Shown one piece after another: positions 60,809 to 64,000 of a stretch of DNA of 64,000 bases. The notes under the pieces were generated by a model. The model had not been told where the DNA came from, did not search any database, and saw only the letters and a list, made by a program, of their open reading frames with translations. This stretch comes from Phaeosaccion multiseriatum (taxonomy: Eukaryota; Ochrophyta, other classes), in contig OZ218951.1 in assembly GCA_965112735.1 (NCBI GenBank), positions 248,001 through 312,000 of the forward strand, given 5' to 3'. Each line of letters starts with the position of its first letter. The stretch's first letter is position 1. Made by a program: the position numbers and the translations under genes.

Positions 60809-61649
60809 ACTATTAGATTCGATAGAGAGCAGAGAGCTGGACGTAAGCCTGGCCTACCAGTAGCCCATACATGCGATGGCTTTACCTAAGGGACGCAGAC
60901 ACCGCCGCTGCGTCTGGGCCGGACAGGGACAGCGACAGGGGGCTTGAGAGGAGCCGCTGGGGGGAAGGAGAGCGCCAGTGATGGGTGGGCAGAGGCCGTC
61001 AGCGGAGCACCGCCCCAGTCAGGACGGTCAGAACCCAGACAGGAGGCGTTCCATCTTTCTCGTAACCTCACCCCATTACGAGCAACCATCTCATCAACAA
61101 CAGGAACGACAGTAACAACAACCAACAATAGCAACAATACTCAAACTCAAACTAAATTATATATTATATGATGGCGTTGCACTTGCTGGTCTCTTGCCTG
61201 AATGCGTCGACACCACCGAATATACTCCACGGTGCATGTGCGCTCCAACTACAATGCCGCTGCGCTCGTTTCGTGGCGCTCTCGTCGTCTCCTCTCCCTG
61301 GCGCTTTCTCGCCTTTCTCGCTCCCTACTCTCCCTTGCCTTGTCTCTCCGCCTTTCACTCAGTCCTCTACCCCTTCTCTCTCGCCCTCCATCACCCCGCT
61401 CTTCCTCCCGCTCTCAGTATGTACATGTACGTACGCAAACCCTTGTCCGCTCGCTCTCCCATCGCTTACTCTTCTCCTTCGCCCTCTTTTGTCTCTTGGA
61501 GTATCTACTGGCTCCTCTTCACCTTCTCGCGATGTTTCGAAAGCCTTCAAGCCTGACTTCCTCCCTACGCACACGACCCCTGAGGGAGCGGCACACAGCC
61601 GCACACAGCCGCACACAGCCAGACTAGCGAGAGCAGCAGATGCAGCTCG
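60809..61649. other. Intergenic region between two gene 3' ends
   Basis: EPC-like and ankyrin genes end facing each other. The AT-rich segment 61085-61172 (AACAACAG repeats, then ATTATATATTATAT) could hold the polyadenylation signals. The rest is pyrimidine-rich on the + strand. No gene is supported; a CACACAGCCG repeat lies at 61600-61620. Confidence 0.5.
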
Positions 61650-62738
61650 TCAGTCCTGGCAGTCGCAGGGGTGTCCGTTCACGTGCACCCACTGCTTGAT
61701 CTCCTCAAACGTGTCAGCACTAATGCCCCACTCCTCGTCCTGATCGTGAAAGTCTTCGTATATCCCTTCGTCCCTGATGCATTGTGGACACGAGCCGGCG
61801 TCCCACGCGCACTGCACCTCCTCTGACCGAAGCCACTTGAGTGTTGCCAGGCTCTCGGCGTGCATGACTGCAGATAAACAGACCCCCTCATCCCAGTCGC
61901 AGAGGTCGCGAGCATTGGCGTGGAGGAGCTGCAGCACCCCAAGGTGGCCCTCTTCGGCCGCCCGCAAAGTCCCCCATCCCCACTGTTCGTCAGCATTCTC
62001 TTCGAGCAAAGCTCTCGTGCGAGGATGATTGAGCAGGTACTCCACCACGGCGACGTTACCCCCCTTGCAAGCGTACAACCAGCTGTGACTGGTAAATGGA
62101 GCATTGCCTCCTTCTTCCGAAATCAGCCACTTTAGCATCTCAAGGTTGCCTGCTCTTCCAGCGTACCCGCAGATTCTTTCACTCCAGCACCTCTCCTTCC
62201 CAGGAAGATCTTGGGATAGAAGCCACTGGAGAACACTCAGGCCATGCTGCCGATTGAAAACCGTCTTCCTCCACGCCCGTGTATCCCAGGCACACCCCTC
62301 TTCATGGAGGGCCTTGCACACCTCGACATCCCCGTGTTTGGCAGCGGTCTTGAACGTCTCCTCATTGAGCTTGCACCCGAAGCGCTTCGCCCAGTGCACA
62401 TGCGCGGCAGACTCCACCACGCACCTCCTGGACGTTCTCTTGGCGGAGTGTGCACGTCTGTAGTGGTCCTTCCACTCCTTGCTCACCGTCGCAATGAAGG
62501 CATCATGGCTCTCGCCAATATAGCTCATGACTCTGCTGAGTATCAGAGCCTGCGCTAATGCCTTCTCACAGGCCTCAAAGGCGGGCACAGCTCCGGCACG
62601 TGCACAACTGCTCCTTCCTCTTCTCCTCTTTGTCCCGCCGCCGCTGCTGCTGCTCCCTGGCCCTAACCCTATCCCGGACCCTAACGCGAGCCGTAGCCCT
62701 AACCACAGCCCTGACTCGAACCCATCCTCGTCATTCAT
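61650..62738 (-). CDS. Ankyrin-repeat protein, 362 aa, intronless
   Basis: A single open frame from ATG at 62738 to TGA at 61652-61650. The first 45 residues are Gly/Ser/Leu-rich and coded by telomere-like sequence. Residues about 75-130 form a helical segment. From about 120 the protein has repeated ankyrin-like units such as FKTAAKHGDVEVCKALHEEG, GNLEMLKWLI, GGNVAVVEYLLNHP and GHLGVLQLLHANA. The C-terminal part is acidic and contains paired Cys (CPQC, CDCQD). Such divergent 'A-x-x-G-x-L/V-x-x-L-x-W-L' ankyrin proteins are numerous in stramenopiles, amoebae and large DNA viruses, and mediate protein binding. No partner can be inferred. Confidence 0.75.
   Translation of the reverse strand: MNDEDGFESGLWLGLRLALGSGIGLGPGSSSSGGGTKRRRGRSSCARAGAVPAFEACEKALAQALILSRVMSYIGESHDAFIATVSKEWKDHYRRAHSAKRTSRRCVVESAAHVHWAKRFGCKLNEETFKTAAKHGDVEVCKALHEEGCAWDTRAWRKTVFNRQHGLSVLQWLLSQDLPGKERCWSERICGYAGRAGNLEMLKWLISEEGGNAPFTSHSWLYACKGGNVAVVEYLLNHPRTRALLEENADEQWGWGTLRAAEEGHLGVLQLLHANARDLCDWDEGVCLSAVMHAESLATLKWLRSEEVQCAWDAGSCPQCIRDEGIYEDFHDQDEEWGISADTFEEIKQWVHVNGHPCDCQD
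62655..62715. repeat. Degenerate telomere-like CCCTAA repeats within the ankyrin CDS
   Basis: CCCTAACCCTA followed by CCCTAACG, CCCTAACC and CCCTGAC units over about 60 bp. On the coding strand this gives the Leu/Gly-rich N-terminus. Confidence 0.6.
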
Positions 62739-63163
62739 TTTTCTCTCCCTTTACCCTTTATGAAATCAACCATACGTGAGTGTTGGGTGCTCCGTGTAGG
62801 TTGAAGGAAAAAAAACCGAAATTTTTTCTTTTTTTTCTTCGAAGTAGCGTAGACTGCCTCCCTGCTTGCCTCCCTGCTTGCCTCCCTGCCTGGGGCACTC
62901 TACTCCATGGAGCACTCCTCCGACGCAAGCGCTCTTCAGGCCTCTTTCCTCCAAAGTAAGCACTCTAAGCTAAGCACCACTCCTCAGGCATATGGATAGG
63001 GCTAAGCACCACTCCTCAGGCATATGGATAGGGCGCTCATGAGGCCTAAGCACTCCCCAGCCTCCTAGGTACTCCTCAGGCATTCATGGAGCAATCAATC
63101 AAGCAAGCACTCCTCAGGCCTACTAGGTACTCCTCAGGCATTGATGGAGTAAGCAAGCACTCC
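62739..63163. other. Spacer with dispersed copies of CACTCCTCAGGC
   Basis: Lies between the ankyrin start and the RFC stop. Poly-A/T tracts occur at 62808-62840. A CTTGCCTCCCTG repeat is at 62862-62892. At least six partial copies of the sequence around the RFC stop codon (CACTCCTCAGGC with neighbours) occur between 62975 and 63170. Confidence 0.6.
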
Positions 63164-63958
63164 TCAGGCCTTGTGCAGCCCCATGGCCCCGGCCTTGGTG
63201 CAGAGCCGCCCGCACATGCCCAGCAGCTGAGGAAGGGAGGGAGGGAGGGAGGAGGAGGAGGAGGAGGAGGAGGAGGAGGAGGAGGAAGGGGAATCAGGAC
63301 GGGTGGGGGTGGAGCGTGTCCAGCGAGGGAGGGCAGGGAGAGGCAGAGACACGGGAGAGTGAGTACAGGTAGGAGGGGCGGGGGGAGAAGCTTAGTACCA
63401 TGCATTGAACAATGACCGAGGCCCAAGCGCTTAGAATACAGGCAGTAGAAAGTGGCCCCACGAGTCCACCCACGCGCCCACGCGCGCACGCACGCACGCA
63501 CCTGCAAGAGGGAGTTGCACCCGTCCGCTATCCGCATGTGTGTAAAGCCCACCTCCTTAAGGAACTCGAGCTTCGGCTCCTCGCCAACCTGTGAGCACAC
63601 ACGGTGGCGGTGCACCAACACAGACGGAGGAGGGAGGGGAGGAGTGGAGGAGGGGAGCAGGGGAGAAGTGGAGGAGGGGAGCAGGGGAGGACGACTCCAC
63701 TGAGGTGCGCGGCAAGCAGTGGCAGCAACAACAGAAAGTAACGGACCGGGCCAGCCGACCACACCCTTCCCTTGCTTTGCTTGGGCACCCCTCCCCCCCC
63801 CCCAAAGATACACGAACCTGCAGCATGTTTTTGGCCACCTTAAAGACGGTGCCTATGATGTCGTTGCTGCTGTAGCCCGTGTCGTACAGGGATCGCATCG
63901 TTTCCTGCGCCAGGGCCATGTCTCCAGATGCACATGCCGTCAGGATCTTTAGCACCGT
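63164..63958 (-). CDS. Replication factor C small subunit, C-terminal end (RFC2/RFC4-like), partial
   Basis: Three exons are in the window: 63958-63818, 63588-63502 and 63226-63164 (TGA), all phase 0 with GT-AG introns; the gene continues past the window edge beyond the acceptor at 63959. The 97 visible residues contain LYDTGYSSNDIIGTVFKVAKNM, then GEEPKLEFLKEVGFTHMRIADGCNSLLQ, then LLGMCGRLC. This matches the C-terminal collar domain of eukaryotic clamp-loader small subunits, most like RFC2 (KLEFIKEIGYTHM in that family). The product is expected to load PCNA onto primed DNA as part of the RFC pentamer. The AAA+ part is not visible. Confidence 0.8.
63236..63290. repeat. (GGGA)n/(GGA)n tract in the last RFC intron
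   Basis: GGGA units followed by GGA units next to the acceptor of the last exon (63226). Confidence 0.8.
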
Positions 63959-64000
63959 CTGAGTAGGGGGCAGTGGGTGGACAGGAGGGGATGGGGAGGG

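Noticed and set aside
61168-61743. 191-aa plus-strand frame between the EPC-like and ankyrin genes
   Set aside because: Ser/Pro/Leu composition bias, overlaps the ankyrin stop region in antisense, and has no ordered motif.

Overview
This is nuclear DNA from an intron-rich eukaryote, most likely a microalga. The reasons are GT-AG introns with polypyrimidine tracts, eukaryote-only proteins (a DExH helicase with UBA and RWD domains, an enhancer-of-polycomb protein, an RFC subunit), long Gly/Gln-rich inserts, and very heavy microsatellite load in introns. Repeats of the GGGA/CCCT type and a giant modular PKS would fit a stramenopile such as a eustigmatophyte, but that assignment is inference only.

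Layout. (1) 27-2832 (+): an unrecognised acidic, Ser/Gly-rich protein. (2) 3778-7156 (-): a seven-exon, 272-aa four-helix membrane protein whose introns carry a 590-bp CAGT array and other tandem repeats. (3) 7319-8322: two abutting long palindromes (foldback or MITE-like). (4) 8371-8718: a truncated copy of the 3' end of the helicase gene. (5) 8799-30696/30945 (-): the centre of the window, one 13-exon gene for a hybrid PKS-NRPS of about 6,490 aa. (6) 31.1-32.6 kb (+): a degraded non-LTR retroelement-like fragment, followed by 3.7 kb of nested duplications and CCCT arrays. (7) 36456-51924 (-): a 28-exon DHX57/DHX29-like RNA helicase of 1,891 aa. (8) 51925-52597: a divergent promoter region. 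(9) 52598-60808 (+): a six-exon, 2,384-aa enhancer-of-polycomb-like protein with a C-terminal SANT/Myb domain. (10) 61650-62738 (-): an intronless ankyrin-repeat protein. (11) 63164-63958 (-): the 3' end of an RFC small-subunit gene cut by the window edge.

The megasynthase reads FAAL-ACP / KS-ACP / KS-AT-KR-ACP / KS-DH-ER-KR-ACP / C-A-PCP / six membrane helices interleaved with three left-handed beta-helix domains. Every exon junction was checked for reading phase and all agree. The terminal region has the layout of the bacterial epsilon-poly-lysine synthetase (Pls) tail. The expected product is a fatty acid activated as acyl-AMP, extended by ketide units, capped with one amino acid and released or handled at a membrane. 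All three KS domains carry an intron at the same codon position and phase, so the modules probably multiplied after the KS already held an intron. The whole synthase plus retroelement block lies between direct copies of the helicase 3' end.

The other genes (helicase, chromatin factor, clamp-loader subunit) are housekeeping and show no functional link to the synthase. Gene models rest on reading splice sites and phase by eye; no transcript data or database search was available.
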